NCBI GenBank assembly: GCA_037129475.1
Contig: JBAXUY010000003.1
Coordinates: forward strand, 41,010-105,009
Length of the DNA stretch: 64,000 nucleotides
Source: RGVT01 sp037129475
GTDB lineage: Bacteria > Planctomycetota > Planctomycetia > Pirellulales > UBA1268
Direction: 5' to 3'
The notes beneath the pieces are model-generated. The model did not search any database. It saw only the letters and a program-made list of their open reading frames with translations, and was not told the origin of the DNA. Within the stretch, counting starts at the first letter, position 1. Each line of letters starts with the position of its first letter. Shown in pieces: positions 16,696-26,180 of this stretch. Made by a program: the position numbers and the translations under genes.

Positions 16696-18096
16696 ATGTC
16701 TCCGACGCTCTACGTGATCCTGCTCGCTTTCGTCGCCGGGATGGGCGGCCTCTTGTTCGGCTACGAGACGGCTGTCATTTCCGGAACCACGGAGGCTCTT
16801 CAGGCGCATTTTCAAATCACGGACTTGCAGCTCGGTTGGGTGGCGGCAAGCGCACTGGCGGGATGCGTGGCAGGCGTTCTCGTGGCGGGCTGGTTTGCCG
16901 ACCGATTCGGCCGCAAGGCGGGCATGATCGTCTCCGGCGTCCTTTTCGCCCTGGCGTCGATCGGCGCGGCCGTGGCTCCGAACGTCGACGTGCTGATCGC
17001 AGCCCGCTTGATCGGCGGGGTCGGAGTCGGCATTGCCTCCATGGTGACGCCGTTGTACATCGCCGAGATTTCGCCCCCCGCGGTCCGCGGGGGGCTCGTC
17101 TCGCTCAATCAGATCGCGATCGTCACGGGCATGCTGTTCGCCTACCTGATGAACCGCAGCATCGTCGGCTGGGGCGATCAGGCGTGGATGAACGTATCCG
17201 GGTGGCGGTGGATGTTTGGAATGATGCTCGCCCCGTCTGCCATTTTCCTGTTGCTTTCCCTCTTCGTCCCCGAAAGTCCCCGCTGGCTGGCCCAGCGGGG
17301 ATTCCTCGATCGGGCCCGCGACCTGATCAATCGGATCGCAACTCCAGACCGGTCGAAGGAGGCGTTTGACGCCATCATCACGAGTCTCGCCGAGGCAGAG
17401 GGAACAGTCGGCGAGTTGTTCCGGCCCGGCGCTCGCGGAATCACGTTCATGAGCATGGTACTGGCCCTGTTCCAGGCCTTCACCGGCATCAACATCGTCA
17501 TGTACTACGCGCCGCGCATCTTTCTCAAGGCCGGCCTGGCGGCATCGGATGCCTACGGCCACTCGATCCTGATCGCGCTGGTGATGATCGCCGCAACGGC
17601 GGTGTCGCTCGTGCTGGTGGATCGCGTCGGACGTCGGCCGATCATCCTGACCGCGTCGGCCGGCATGGGCATCTCGCTGCTCCTGATGGGCCTCGTCTAC
17701 CCACGGGGCGACGAGGCGGCCGCGCCGCTGTCGATCCTTCCCGCATGGGTCGTCGCGCACCAGGGCATGATCCTCTTGCTGTGCACGCTGAGCTACGTGT
17801 CGTGGTTTTCCATGGGGATGGGAGGCATCTATTGGGTCGTCGTGTCCGAGATCTTTCCAAACCGGATCCGCGGCCGCGCGATGGCGCTGTCGGTCGTCTT
17901 CCTGTGGATCGGCAACTTCCTTGTCACGCAGTACTATCCGGTGATGCTCAGCCGACTCGGGGGCGATTCCTTCTTCGTGTTCGCCGCCGCCTGCCTGGCC
18001 TGCCTCGTGTTCGTAGCGGCGTGCGTGCCTGAAACGAAGGGCCGGTCACTGGAGTCCATCGAGGCCGAATTTTTCGGGCACCCCGGCAGCGCATAG
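16696..18096 (+). CDS. MFS sugar porter
   Basis: A 466-aa inner-membrane proton/sugar symporter with about 12 hydrophobic segments. Sugar-porter signatures: GGLLFGYETAVISGT in helix 1, ADRFGRK in the loop 2-3, PESPRWL after helix 6, ALFQAFTGINIVMYYAP in helix 7, DRVGRRP in loop 8-9, and PETKGRSLE after helix 12. ATG 16696 lies 5 bases after the cyclase stop; an in-frame ATG at 16660 would overlap that gene. It is the third gene of a unit with the SDR and cyclase, so it probably brings in their substrate. The sugar specificity cannot be read from the sequence. Confidence 0.92.
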   Translation: MSPTLYVILLAFVAGMGGLLFGYETAVISGTTEALQAHFQITDLQLGWVAASALAGCVAGVLVAGWFADRFGRKAGMIVSGVLFALASIGAAVAPNVDVLIAARLIGGVGVGIASMVTPLYIAEISPPAVRGGLVSLNQIAIVTGMLFAYLMNRSIVGWGDQAWMNVSGWRWMFGMMLAPSAIFLLLSLFVPESPRWLAQRGFLDRARDLINRIATPDRSKEAFDAIITSLAEAEGTVGELFRPGARGITFMSMVLALFQAFTGINIVMYYAPRIFLKAGLAASDAYGHSILIALVMIAATAVSLVLVDRVGRRPIILTASAGMGISLLLMGLVYPRGDEAAAPLSILPAWVVAHQGMILLLCTLSYVSWFSMGMGGIYWVVVSEIFPNRIRGRAMALSVVFLWIGNFLVTQYYPVMLSRLGGDSFFVFAAACLACLVFVAACVPETKGRSLESIEAEFFGHPGSA

Positions 18097-18218
18097 CCGG
18101 CCCAATCTGCCCCCTTGGTCGTTTGCGGGATTGGCAACGCCAAAAATGTGCTGGAAGATCGTCGGTCGATATGCCCACGATTGTGTGTAGTATGGAGGCC
18201 TCAGGGAATCCTTCTCGT

Positions 18219-18929
18219 ATGAAGTCAGTGACCACCAAGGCCGGTGTCGAGAGCATGGGGCCCGCCGCTCTCGAAGAGCGACGCGGCCTGCGGCACGACA
18301 TCGTCCGCCGAGTGCTGATCGAGATCTTCAGGGGACATCTCCCCCCAGGGACGCGTCTGATTACGCAGAAGCTTTCGAAGCAACTCGGCATCAGTGCCAC
18401 GCCGCTTCGCGAAGCGCTCGTGGAACTCGAGGCGATCGGGATGGTCGAGATCAGCCACAACCGTGGGGCCGTCGCCGCCCCGTTCGGCCCTGAGCAGCTG
18501 CGCGGCATTTACCAGGTACGTCGGGTGCTGGAGAGCGAGGCGGCCCGCGGTGCTTTCGGGCGAATTGACCGCCAGATGCTCGAAACGCTCCGGGAGGAAT
18601 TCGTCGCATACGCCCGTCGCCGGTCGAAGTCGGCCGCCTGGCTTCGCTCCGCCATGGAGGCCGATGGAAGGCTCCATAGCACGATCGCCGCCGCGTGTGG
18701 GAGCCCTCGTCTTGCCAGGGAGATCGACCGCTACGCCCTCCTCATGCAGACGATCAGCGCCGCGATTGGGAATCGGCATCACAGTCAGGAGGACGCTGTC
18801 AGGGAGCACATCGCGATCATCGACGCACTGCTTTCCGGAACCAGGGAAGACTGTGGCCGTGCCATGGCAAAGCACATCGATTCCACCGCAAAGCGCGTGA
18901 TCACCGTGATGTTCGCCGGCCGCGAATAG
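18219..18929 (+). CDS. GntR-family (FCD) transcriptional regulator
   Basis: A 236-aa regulator. The winged helix (about 20-85) includes LPPGTRLITQKLSKQLGISATPLREAL, the GntR DNA-binding helix. The C-terminal all-helical FCD domain has the metal-ligand pattern with EADGRLHSTIAAACGS and EHIAIIDALLSG. FadR/UxuR-type members commonly sense sugar acids or organic acids. ATG 18219 has AGGGAA upstream; ATG 18192 is an alternative. It follows the MFS gene on the same strand and is convergent, 2 bases apart, with the Ldh2-type oxidoreductase. It is the best candidate for binding the AT-rich sites A, B and C in this cluster (inference). Confidence 0.9.
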   Translation: MKSVTTKAGVESMGPAALEERRGLRHDIVRRVLIEIFRGHLPPGTRLITQKLSKQLGISATPLREALVELEAIGMVEISHNRGAVAAPFGPEQLRGIYQVRRVLESEAARGAFGRIDRQMLETLREEFVAYARRRSKSAAWLRSAMEADGRLHSTIAAACGSPRLAREIDRYALLMQTISAAIGNRHHSQEDAVREHIAIIDALLSGTREDCGRAMAKHIDSTAKRVITVMFAGRE

Positions 18930-18931
18930 CG

Positions 18932-20011
18932 TCAGCCCAGCAGACCCATGCGAGGAATGCCCGCCGCGTCGGCGAGCGTCCCGAACTCCTCGACGAGACG
19001 CACGCCGAGGGGCACGCCGTCCACCAGACGCCGCTGTCGTTCGAGCACCTCCGGTTCTCCCGGGAACAGCACCCGGTCACACCCTCGCATCGTCGGCATC
19101 TGCACCCACCGCGAAAGCATTTCGGTGAGCCGGACCTTGAACCGCTCCAGCGGCACGAACCGGGAGATGTCGATCGCGCCAATCATGCCGCCGAGGCGGC
19201 GGTGCTTTGTCAGGTCGCCGTACATCACCGGAATGTCGGGGCCGTATGGCGAATCGCTGAGCAGGCTGCAGAGGATGTCGATCGCCAGCCCGAGACCCGA
19301 GCCCTTGTGCTCGCCCACGGGGTAGAGGGCGTTGGCCGATTTCGGGCACGTGGTGTCGTTGCCGTCGGCGTCCACGGCCCAGCCGAGCGGGATCGGGATT
19401 GCTTCCATGATCGCGTTGGAGATGCTATTCCACGGTGTCTTGCTCGTCGCCATGTCGAGGCAAAAGGCTTCGATCGGGTGCCCGTCGATCGAAACGGGCG
19501 CCGTGATGCACAGCGGGTTGGTGCCGCAGAATGGCAGCCGCGCCCCATGCGGCAGCACCATGGGGTCGACGTGCGTGAAGATCAAGCCGATCATGCCGTG
19601 GGCGGCGATCTGCTGCCCATACGACGCCAGCGCTCCGCAGTGGCTCGAGTTTCGCACGGTGACCCAGCCGGCGCCGGTGTCCCGGGCCAGCCGCACCGCC
19701 TCACCGGCTGCCCGATGCATGACCAGCTGGCCGAGACCATGGCCGCCGTCGACGATGCCGCACGACGGCGCCAGGCGGTCGAACGTGATCGTGGGACGCG
19801 GGAGAACGCTGCCGCTGCGGATACGACGCAGGTAGTGGGGCACGCGGGCGACGCCGTGCGAGTCGATGCCTCGGAGGCTCGAGTCGACGAGCGGTGCGGC
19901 GGCAAGCTCGGCATTCTCCTCACTGACCCCCGCCGCGACGAACAACTGCACGATGAACCGCGAGAGGTCCTTTGCATCGACTCGAACACTGTCACAGACG
20001 ATCTGTGGCAT
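18932..20011 (-). CDS. Ldh2 (malate/L-lactate dehydrogenase) family oxidoreductase
   Basis: A 359-aa NAD(P)-dependent oxidoreductase of the Ldh2/YiaK family, whose members reduce 2-keto acids such as 2,3-diketo-L-gulonate, ureidoglycolate and malate. Visible features: RGIDSHGVARVPHY (47-60, containing catalytic His52), NSSHCGALASYG, the segment LPHGARLPFCGTNPL, and LDMATSKTPW. GEHKGSGLGLAIDILCSLL near the C-terminus is the family signature. It is divergent from the esterase gene, sharing the intergenic region with AT-rich site B. Its place next to a GntR regulator and a DapA-type aldolase suggests reduction of a keto sugar acid (inference). Confidence 0.88.
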   Translation of the reverse strand: MPQIVCDSVRVDAKDLSRFIVQLFVAAGVSEENAELAAAPLVDSSLRGIDSHGVARVPHYLRRIRSGSVLPRPTITFDRLAPSCGIVDGGHGLGQLVMHRAAGEAVRLARDTGAGWVTVRNSSHCGALASYGQQIAAHGMIGLIFTHVDPMVLPHGARLPFCGTNPLCITAPVSIDGHPIEAFCLDMATSKTPWNSISNAIMEAIPIPLGWAVDADGNDTTCPKSANALYPVGEHKGSGLGLAIDILCSLLSDSPYGPDIPVMYGDLTKHRRLGGMIGAIDISRFVPLERFKVRLTEMLSRWVQMPTMRGCDRVLFPGEPEVLERQRRLVDGVPLGVRLVEEFGTLADAAGIPRMGLLG

Positions 20012-20073
20012 TACCGCTCCTGCTCCAGGAGGCTGGGTCCTGCAAGCCTCTCGTGATGACGCAAGGGTAAACG

Positions 20074-20092
20074 AATATTATATAAAATGTCA
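20074..20092. promoter_or_regulatory. AT-rich operator candidate, site B
   Basis: AATATTATATAAAATGTCA lies between the divergent Ldh2-type gene (start 20011) and the esterase gene (start 20129). Its reverse complement holds CATTTTATAT, as in sites A and C. The sequence is a near-palindrome around TATATA. Confidence 0.5.
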
Positions 20093-20128
20093 ACGGGCTG
20101 CGTTCCTCCACCGAGAGGGTTCTTCACC

Positions 20129-21007
20129 ATGAATCATCTGGTCAACGTGTGCGCCATCACGGTCGTGTTGGCTGCCACCCACGCGCCCGGTCAGGCGACG
20201 GAGCCCCGGGAGATCTTGCTCTGGCAGACGGGCGCACCTGAGCCGCGGGTGCCAGCGGATCCGCCTGAGGCGGTCGACAAGAAAGACGACGGCATTTCAC
20301 GGCGGCGAAACGTGTCGAACCCGCGGCTCGTCGTGTACGACGTTCCCTCGTCGGCCGCCGCGAAGCCACGCGGCGCCGTGCTCGTGGTACCCGGTGGCGG
20401 CTTCGGCATTCTTGCCGACGAGCACGAGGGGTCCGACGCCTGCAGGTGGCTGAATGATCACGGGTTCGTCTCATTCCTCGTGCTCCATCGCGTTCCGACC
20501 AACAAGAGCGCTTTGCCCAACGTCGCGCCGGTCCAAGACATCCAGAGAAGCGTGCAGGAAGTGCGTCGTCGCGCGGCTGAATTCAATGTCGATCCCGCGA
20601 AGATCGCCGTTCTCGGGTTTTCCGCCGGGGGGCAGGCCACGCTGGTGGCCGCCACGAGCAAGCCGGCTTTTCCAGCCGATCTGACCGACCCCACGAGGCC
20701 CGATGCGGTGTTGCTCCTCTACCCATGGAAGATCGTCGGCGACGGGAACACGGGTCTGCGGTCCGACGTGATGATCGACGCCGACACGCCGCCGATGTTC
20801 ATCGCCCAGTGCGGCGACGATCCCGGGTCGCTGCCGCAAGGCTCGGCTCACCTGTATCTCAAGCTCGTGGAGGCGAAGGTGCCGGCCGAAATTCACATCT
20901 ACGAAAAGGGGGGGCACGGGTTCGGCCTCAAGGCGAACAACTCGCTTCCCGGCACGTTTGATTGGAAGGCCCGGGCGATCGAGTGGCTTCGCCTGCACGG
21001 CTGGTGA
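20129..21007 (+). CDS. Secreted alpha/beta-hydrolase esterase (BD-FAE / acetyl xylan esterase-like)
   Basis: A 292-aa esterase with signal peptide (1-23). The alpha/beta-hydrolase marks are VPGGGFGILADEHEG (88-102, oxyanion region), nucleophile Ser165 in GFSAGG, and His263 in GGHGFG; the Asp is probably in TPPMFIAQCGDD. Family members remove acetyl, feruloyl or similar groups from plant or algal polysaccharides. ATG 20129 follows a GAGAGG ribosome site. It lies 8 bases from the convergent large glycosidase-like gene. A role in de-esterifying the substrate of the nearby glycoside hydrolases is likely (inference). Confidence 0.85.
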   Translation: MNHLVNVCAITVVLAATHAPGQATEPREILLWQTGAPEPRVPADPPEAVDKKDDGISRRRNVSNPRLVVYDVPSSAAAKPRGAVLVVPGGGFGILADEHEGSDACRWLNDHGFVSFLVLHRVPTNKSALPNVAPVQDIQRSVQEVRRRAAEFNVDPAKIAVLGFSAGGQATLVAATSKPAFPADLTDPTRPDAVLLLYPWKIVGDGNTGLRSDVMIDADTPPMFIAQCGDDPGSLPQGSAHLYLKLVEAKVPAEIHIYEKGGHGFGLKANNSLPGTFDWKARAIEWLRLHGW

Positions 21008-21015
21008 CGGCTGGG

Positions 21016-24000
21016 CTATCGAGACGTGGCAATGCTCACGCCCATGAGGCCGATCACCACTTCCTCCGAGAGACACTCGAGTGTCACGCTTTCGAGTGGC
21101 ACATCCCGCCGCAGCTTCCAGCCGTAGACCATGGCCCGGCAGCTACTCCCCAACTGCACCTGGGCCGGCGGCTCCTCGGGGAGTGAAAACGCCTCCGATT
21201 TGTAGTCGTAGTCCTTGGAGTGCCCGAAATCACAGAGTGACCAGAACGTGTAGGGTGGTATCAGTTCCAGGTCTTCCTTCACGCCATCGGCATATTCGAA
21301 CCGTACGACCGCGTTGGCGATCCGCACCTGCATGGGGTTGGTCGAGCCGCAGATCATGAGCCATGCCGAATCACCATGCCGGTTCACCGGAACAGTAATT
21401 TTTCTCGGCCAGTTGTCCCAGAGACTGGTGAAGGCGATGTTTCTGTCTCCAGGCTTCCACAGAAACGCGGCCCCCTGAGGCACCTGCAGCATCCCCTCTG
21501 CCACCGTCAGCGGTTCAGGGAGATCCTTGGGCAGCTTCACGGGCACGTCCTGCAGCAGGAGCGGCGGCACGCCGGCGACACTCGAAGCCATTTCCGCGTG
21601 ATCCGACTCGCCGATGCGCCAGTCTGCCGCTGTTCCCGCCAGCGGCGGAGCGTCGCTGCCGCGTCCCTTGAGTTGCTCGATGCCCACGACTCCCCGGGAG
21701 ATCGTGACCCGTTCGATCCTGCCGAGAAGCCTCTTCTCACCGCGATGATCGGCCCCCAATCTGAGCTTCGGGCCCAGCGCCACGGCGGCCAGGTCAATCA
21801 TTTCCGGCTTCCGGCCGTAGCTCTCCCCGTTGATGTACATCGCCACCTGTTCGCCGGAGCGAACGGTCACGGCCAGGTGGGTCGAGCGATCGCCTTGGAG
21901 CACCGGCCAGGTGTAAAGCGACGTCTTGCCCGCCTGCAGCCGCAGCGTTCGCGCGACCGGAGTATTTTCGACGACGAGATCCCCGAGTTCCAGGATCCGT
22001 CCGTTGACGAACGAGGCCATGTCCGCCTGCACCCAGACTTCCACCGTGAAATCCCCGCCGAGCTTCAGGTCGCCGATCTCCGCCTCGAAGACCGGCGCCG
22101 GCCGCCGCGGCCAGGTGTTGGAGACGTCGATCCCAGGCGGCTGTTTCTGCACGTACGCCGCGTGCCAGGTTCCATACGCATGCCGGTCCAGCCGTGCGGA
22201 ACTCGTATCGGGGCGGGGCGAGAGGTACTCCTGGCGAAATAGCGCGCCGACGTGTGCGTTGAATTGCTCGCCCATGTCGATGCCGGTCCAGAGGGCACCG
22301 GTTGGTGCATGACGCAGGTTCTTCTCCGCAGCCACGTGCTCCGCTTCGCGATCCCGAACCAAAAAATCGAAAATTCGCCACTGCGAAGCCTCGCCCGTCT
22401 GCACGACGGCCAGCAGCCGGTGGTGGCCCGCATTTCGGGCCACGCGGCCGCTTGCCTTGCCATCCACCAGGTTCACGTCCTCCAGAACACCCTGTGCATC
22501 CTTCAGTTCGGTGATCGGCCCACCCGCCGACGTCAACTCAACATGGGATCCACAGTCCACTTCTCGAAACTCCACCGTGGCTGGCGGCAGCTCACGCGCC
22601 ACCTCCAACACGAGGTGCGCCTTCTTCAGCACGGGAGTGCGCACCACGCAGATGGAACGACCGAATCCGGGCGTGATCGTCACCGGCACCCTGTCGCCGT
22701 TGAGGCTCACCGACTCGAGGGCCGCGGCGCGGAAGGGCAGCTGCAGCTCCAAAGCCGACTCGCGTTGCAGCTCCACGGTCAACCGCTGTGTGTTCCCCTC
22801 GCGTCGGTAGTCGAGCCGGAATTCCGGATGGCTCAGCGCCGCATCGTCCCACTCGGTCGGAAACTGCGGGGCGATCGTGACGAGATCATTGGGCCGGTCC
22901 GGCCGATAGCCGAAGACGCCGGAGACCGCAGCCCGCGCGAACGGCGCGAGAAAATCGGTGAAGTCCACGCCCGTCCAGGGCTCCCCGAAATTGCCGGGTA
23001 CAGGTGACTCGAAGGCGGTCTCGCCGAGACAGCCCCGGATGATGTCCATCGCGTTATCCGGCATCCCGGCCAGGCAATAGTCGAAAGCCAGGTGATGCTC
23101 CTCGCCTGGGGAGCGGGTCCTGATCGACCAAATTCCGGGCACCCAGTTGGACGGGCAGACCCGCACGCCGCCCCCGGGCCGGCGCTCGCGATCGAGCCCG
23201 TATTCCGTGAAGTGCAGCGTCGACGCCATCTGTTCCGGCGTGAACAGCCCCGGGCAGTCCAGCGCATGGACGATGCTCGGCAGCCAGGGATCCGGGTGCA
23301 GCCGGCGGTGTCCTCCCTGCTCGCGATAGGCCCCAGGATGGCCCGCCTTTTCCACCCACACAGCCTCGAAGAACCCCTTACGGATCAACGCAAGCGACGC
23401 TTCATGCCGCTCGACCGCCGCCTGATCCCCCGCCCGCCGAGCCATGTCCCGCGCCGCCAGGTGGCCGCGGTAGGCGAAGGCCGTCTCTTCGGCCGTGTCT
23501 CCGCCGTTATACCACTGGTTGTCGGTGAGGTACGTGTTGATGAAGCTCTCATAGGCCCCGTTTCCATCGGGATCGAAACAGCGGCGGATATAGTCCAGAT
23601 GCAGTTCGAGCGCGGGCCGCAGGATCTTTTCCAGTTCCGGATCGGCGGTGAATCGCCAATCTTCGATCACCTGATCGAAGAAGATCGACTGCATGTCGTA
23701 CATCGTCGACATGGCATCGGGAATGAGTCGCCCCTTGCCGAGATATCGCGGGTCTCCGCCCGGATGCGTGATGGTCGCCTCGTAGCGTTTGAGCGCGGTG
23801 TTGTTTTCGACACGCGCCCGCAAGTCCGGGTGATCCCGGTAGCTCTCGCCGGTCACCTGCGAGGCGAAGAAATGCCGCGCAGCGGTCAGCACCCGCTCGT
23901 GCCAGCCATAGGCCATGCCGCCGATGACGGTCCGCCAGCCGAGGAACGGGCTCGGATAGGGGCCGCTGCCTCCGTGGGCGTACGCCCGGCCCCGCCACAC

Positions 24001-24954
24001 GCCGTCCAATGCCGCGCTTGCCGCCCGCACCATGAAATCGAACCGGGCATCGGGCGTCCGGCTGACCACGCGATTATTCAGCGATTCCACCCGCTCCCAG
24101 GCAGCCGGGAATTCGGTAGCGACATTCGGCGCCGCCGCCTGCTTGTCCGTTTCCGCCCAGGCGCGGGCGATCCAGGTGATCGGTTCCGGGCCTTCGATCG
24201 GCGTCAGCCCGCAGGCCACCGGGCACCTGTCGGCGGTGCTGGCAAGCAACTGGCCGGGCGTCTTCCAACTCTGGGCGTCGGCGACGCGCACCTCCGACGC
24301 GGCGCTGCACGCGGCGAGGGTAAAGCGAAAGCGATCGCCGCGCGGTGGCTCCAGGCGGATCACGCCCGCCGTCACCTCGACGCGATCGCCCTGGGCGTGC
24401 ACCGGCGCGAAGCCCTGGTATCGCGGTTCACGCGTGACGAGCGTGTCGATCGCGGCAATTCGCTCGTTTCGGGAGGCGCCGCCGAGCATCCACACCAGCC
24501 GATCTCCCGCCGCCGCACCGGTCGCGTTCGCTTGAGCTGCCATGCCCAGCCCGGTCGCCAGCGGCAAGGCGTGGAGCGAGATCGTCACGCCGGGGAAGGC
24601 CGGGTCGCTCGCCACCCACTCCACCCGCCCGCCGTGATACCGAAACTCGATTGACTCGAAGTCGAGCAGCCACTTGCCCTCGCCGCCCTGTTTCTGGAAT
24701 CCGAGCACAAAACAACCATCCATCCAGGGATGGCCGCCGAACCGTACCAGCGGCCGATCCCCGGTGAACACGTAGTAGTACGGCAGGCTTAGATCGGTCG
24801 GGTTGGCATAGAGGGGCCGATTGTTGAAGTAGACGCCGTTGCGGCGAACGATCGCGCCGTTCTCGAACAGTCCAGGAGCGTTGTCGCTCTCCGCCGCGAC
24901 GGCAGCCAATGCACAGAGAGCCATCACGAACCCGGCGAACGAACGAGCGATCAT
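21016..24954 (-). CDS. Large secreted six-hairpin glycosidase-like protein with LamG domain
   Basis: A 1312-aa exported protein (signal peptide MIARSFAGFVMALCALAAVA). Residues about 30-290 look like an N-terminal beta domain. About 300-750 looks like an (alpha/alpha)6 barrel of the trehalase/rhamnosidase type, with YDMQSIFFDQVIEDWRF, DNQWYNGGDTAEETAFAYRG and WTGVDFTDFLAPFARA. After a beta-sandwich, a LamG/concanavalin-like domain (about 1010-1160) has FTVEVWVQADMASFVNGRI and VAMYINGESYG. It may match the DUF4450 group of Bacteroidetes, but I am not certain. The start at 24954 has AAGGA upstream. It is the last gene of a minus-strand unit with the DUF1559 and repeat-protein genes. Enzyme activity and substrate are unassigned. 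Confidence 0.75.
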   Translation of the reverse strand: MIARSFAGFVMALCALAAVAAESDNAPGLFENGAIVRRNGVYFNNRPLYANPTDLSLPYYYVFTGDRPLVRFGGHPWMDGCFVLGFQKQGGEGKWLLDFESIEFRYHGGRVEWVASDPAFPGVTISLHALPLATGLGMAAQANATGAAAGDRLVWMLGGASRNERIAAIDTLVTREPRYQGFAPVHAQGDRVEVTAGVIRLEPPRGDRFRFTLAACSAASEVRVADAQSWKTPGQLLASTADRCPVACGLTPIEGPEPITWIARAWAETDKQAAAPNVATEFPAAWERVESLNNRVVSRTPDARFDFMVRAASAALDGVWRGRAYAHGGSGPYPSPFLGWRTVIGGMAYGWHERVLTAARHFFASQVTGESYRDHPDLRARVENNTALKRYEATITHPGGDPRYLGKGRLIPDAMSTMYDMQSIFFDQVIEDWRFTADPELEKILRPALELHLDYIRRCFDPDGNGAYESFINTYLTDNQWYNGGDTAEETAFAYRGHLAARDMARRAGDQAAVERHEASLALIRKGFFEAVWVEKAGHPGAYREQGGHRRLHPDPWLPSIVHALDCPGLFTPEQMASTLHFTEYGLDRERRPGGGVRVCPSNWVPGIWSIRTRSPGEEHHLAFDYCLAGMPDNAMDIIRGCLGETAFESPVPGNFGEPWTGVDFTDFLAPFARAAVSGVFGYRPDRPNDLVTIAPQFPTEWDDAALSHPEFRLDYRREGNTQRLTVELQRESALELQLPFRAAALESVSLNGDRVPVTITPGFGRSICVVRTPVLKKAHLVLEVARELPPATVEFREVDCGSHVELTSAGGPITELKDAQGVLEDVNLVDGKASGRVARNAGHHRLLAVVQTGEASQWRIFDFLVRDREAEHVAAEKNLRHAPTGALWTGIDMGEQFNAHVGALFRQEYLSPRPDTSSARLDRHAYGTWHAAYVQKQPPGIDVSNTWPRRPAPVFEAEIGDLKLGGDFTVEVWVQADMASFVNGRILELGDLVVENTPVARTLRLQAGKTSLYTWPVLQGDRSTHLAVTVRSGEQVAMYINGESYGRKPEMIDLAAVALGPKLRLGADHRGEKRLLGRIERVTISRGVVGIEQLKGRGSDAPPLAGTAADWRIGESDHAEMASSVAGVPPLLLQDVPVKLPKDLPEPLTVAEGMLQVPQGAAFLWKPGDRNIAFTSLWDNWPRKITVPVNRHGDSAWLMICGSTNPMQVRIANAVVRFEYADGVKEDLELIPPYTFWSLCDFGHSKDYDYKSEAFSLPEEPPAQVQLGSSCRAMVYGWKLRRDVPLESVTLECLSEEVVIGLMGVSIATSR

Positions 24955-25042
24955 GGCTGGCGGTCCTTCATGGTCGGATGGCACTACGGGATCGCTGCGA
25001 ACGATGCCGCGGCTTCGATCTGTCTCGGCAAAGGCACCGACG

Positions 25043-26119
25043 TCAATAGCTCCCGATCGCCTGCCCGTCGGCCTTGGCTCCGAGCCGCTGAAGCGTCTCG
25101 TGGTCGATGTTTTCCGAAAGGAACACGACTGCTCCATCGGCCATCAGAAAGCCGACGCCCCCCGGGTGCCGCGAGCGAAAGCCATACGAAAGCCAGTTGC
25201 CGTTGAACGGCTTCTGGCAGTCGGGCACGCCATTCCCCAGCGATCCCGGATCGCACGTGTCGTAGTTGAGTGGCACGAGCGTGTTGCCACGGCCGTTGCT
25301 GTTGGGAGTGAATCCCCAGCCAAGGAACAGCCAGAAAGAGCAATCCGGCCTGGCCTCGCCGAAGGCGATGGTTTTCGAGAGGCCGTCCGAGATCTCCCGG
25401 AGACGGCAGCGACCGGCGGCAAAGCCGGGAAATGGCTTCCCATAATACTGCGAATTCCCGACGCCGACCGCGTAATACAGCGACGAGAACACGCCCGGCA
25501 TCTGGTTTATGCCCGTCAACTTCTGCGCCGCCGTGCCGAACAGATTGAACGAGTTGACCGTTCCCGGGCACGAGGCATTCGCCCACATGGTCCACGGCCC
25601 GACGCAGCCGATGTAGTTGAGACGCGACCGCGCATATCCGAAGAGTGAGCTGCACGTCGCAGGCAACGCCCCCGCCGCCTGGTCTGAAGGGCAAACATAG
25701 GTCGGTATCGACAGGCTGCTGACACGCTTGGTGGTTCCCGGCACGACAGCCTGGTCCTGGTTAAAAGCCGGAACCGAGTCATACGCAAACACGGGCTCCG
25801 ACATGTTGTAGTAGTCGTACACTCGCTGCTGTTCGATATAGGGCAGCAGGTACATCGTCGTCGAGCCGTGGGAGAAGGAGTTTCCGTTGGTACCCACGAC
25901 CGAGGTTTCACCGCCCGGGAAGGAATCCTTTCTGGAATGGGCGTACCCGTGCAGCCCGATGCCGATTTGCTTGAGGTTGTTCTGGCAGTGCGCACGACGC
26001 GATGACTCGCGCACCGACTGGACCGCAGGCAGGAGAATCGCGACCAGCAAGCCGATGATCCCGATCACCACGAGCAACTCGATCAGCGTAAAACCACGGC
26101 GGTGTTCCACGGCGTTCAT
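25043..26119 (-). CDS. DUF1559 pilin-like protein
   Basis: A 358-aa protein with a type IV pilin/pseudopilin N-terminus: cleavage and methylation motif RRGFTLIELLVVIGIIGLLV, processed by a prepilin peptidase before Phe. The DUF1559 domain follows: CQNNLKQIGIGLHGYA, then the C-terminal H-x-DG-like segment FLMADGAVVFLSENID. DUF1559 proteins are expanded in planctomycetes and probably form surface or periplasmic fibres. ATG 26119 gives the short leader; the frame to 26191 overlaps the upstream gene. It lies 61 bases after the repeat-protein gene and 88 bases before the glycosidase-like gene, so it is probably co-transcribed. Confidence 0.9.
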   Translation of the reverse strand: MNAVEHRRGFTLIELLVVIGIIGLLVAILLPAVQSVRESSRRAHCQNNLKQIGIGLHGYAHSRKDSFPGGETSVVGTNGNSFSHGSTTMYLLPYIEQQRVYDYYNMSEPVFAYDSVPAFNQDQAVVPGTTKRVSSLSIPTYVCPSDQAAGALPATCSSLFGYARSRLNYIGCVGPWTMWANASCPGTVNSFNLFGTAAQKLTGINQMPGVFSSLYYAVGVGNSQYYGKPFPGFAAGRCRLREISDGLSKTIAFGEARPDCSFWLFLGWGFTPNSNGRGNTLVPLNYDTCDPGSLGNGVPDCQKPFNGNWLSYGFRSRHPGGVGFLMADGAVVFLSENIDHETLQRLGAKADGQAIGSY

Positions 26120-26180
26120 CCGAGTTGGTGCGGCCGCCCGCCTGCTTCGCAGGCGGAGATTCGCTTTCCACGGAAGCATG

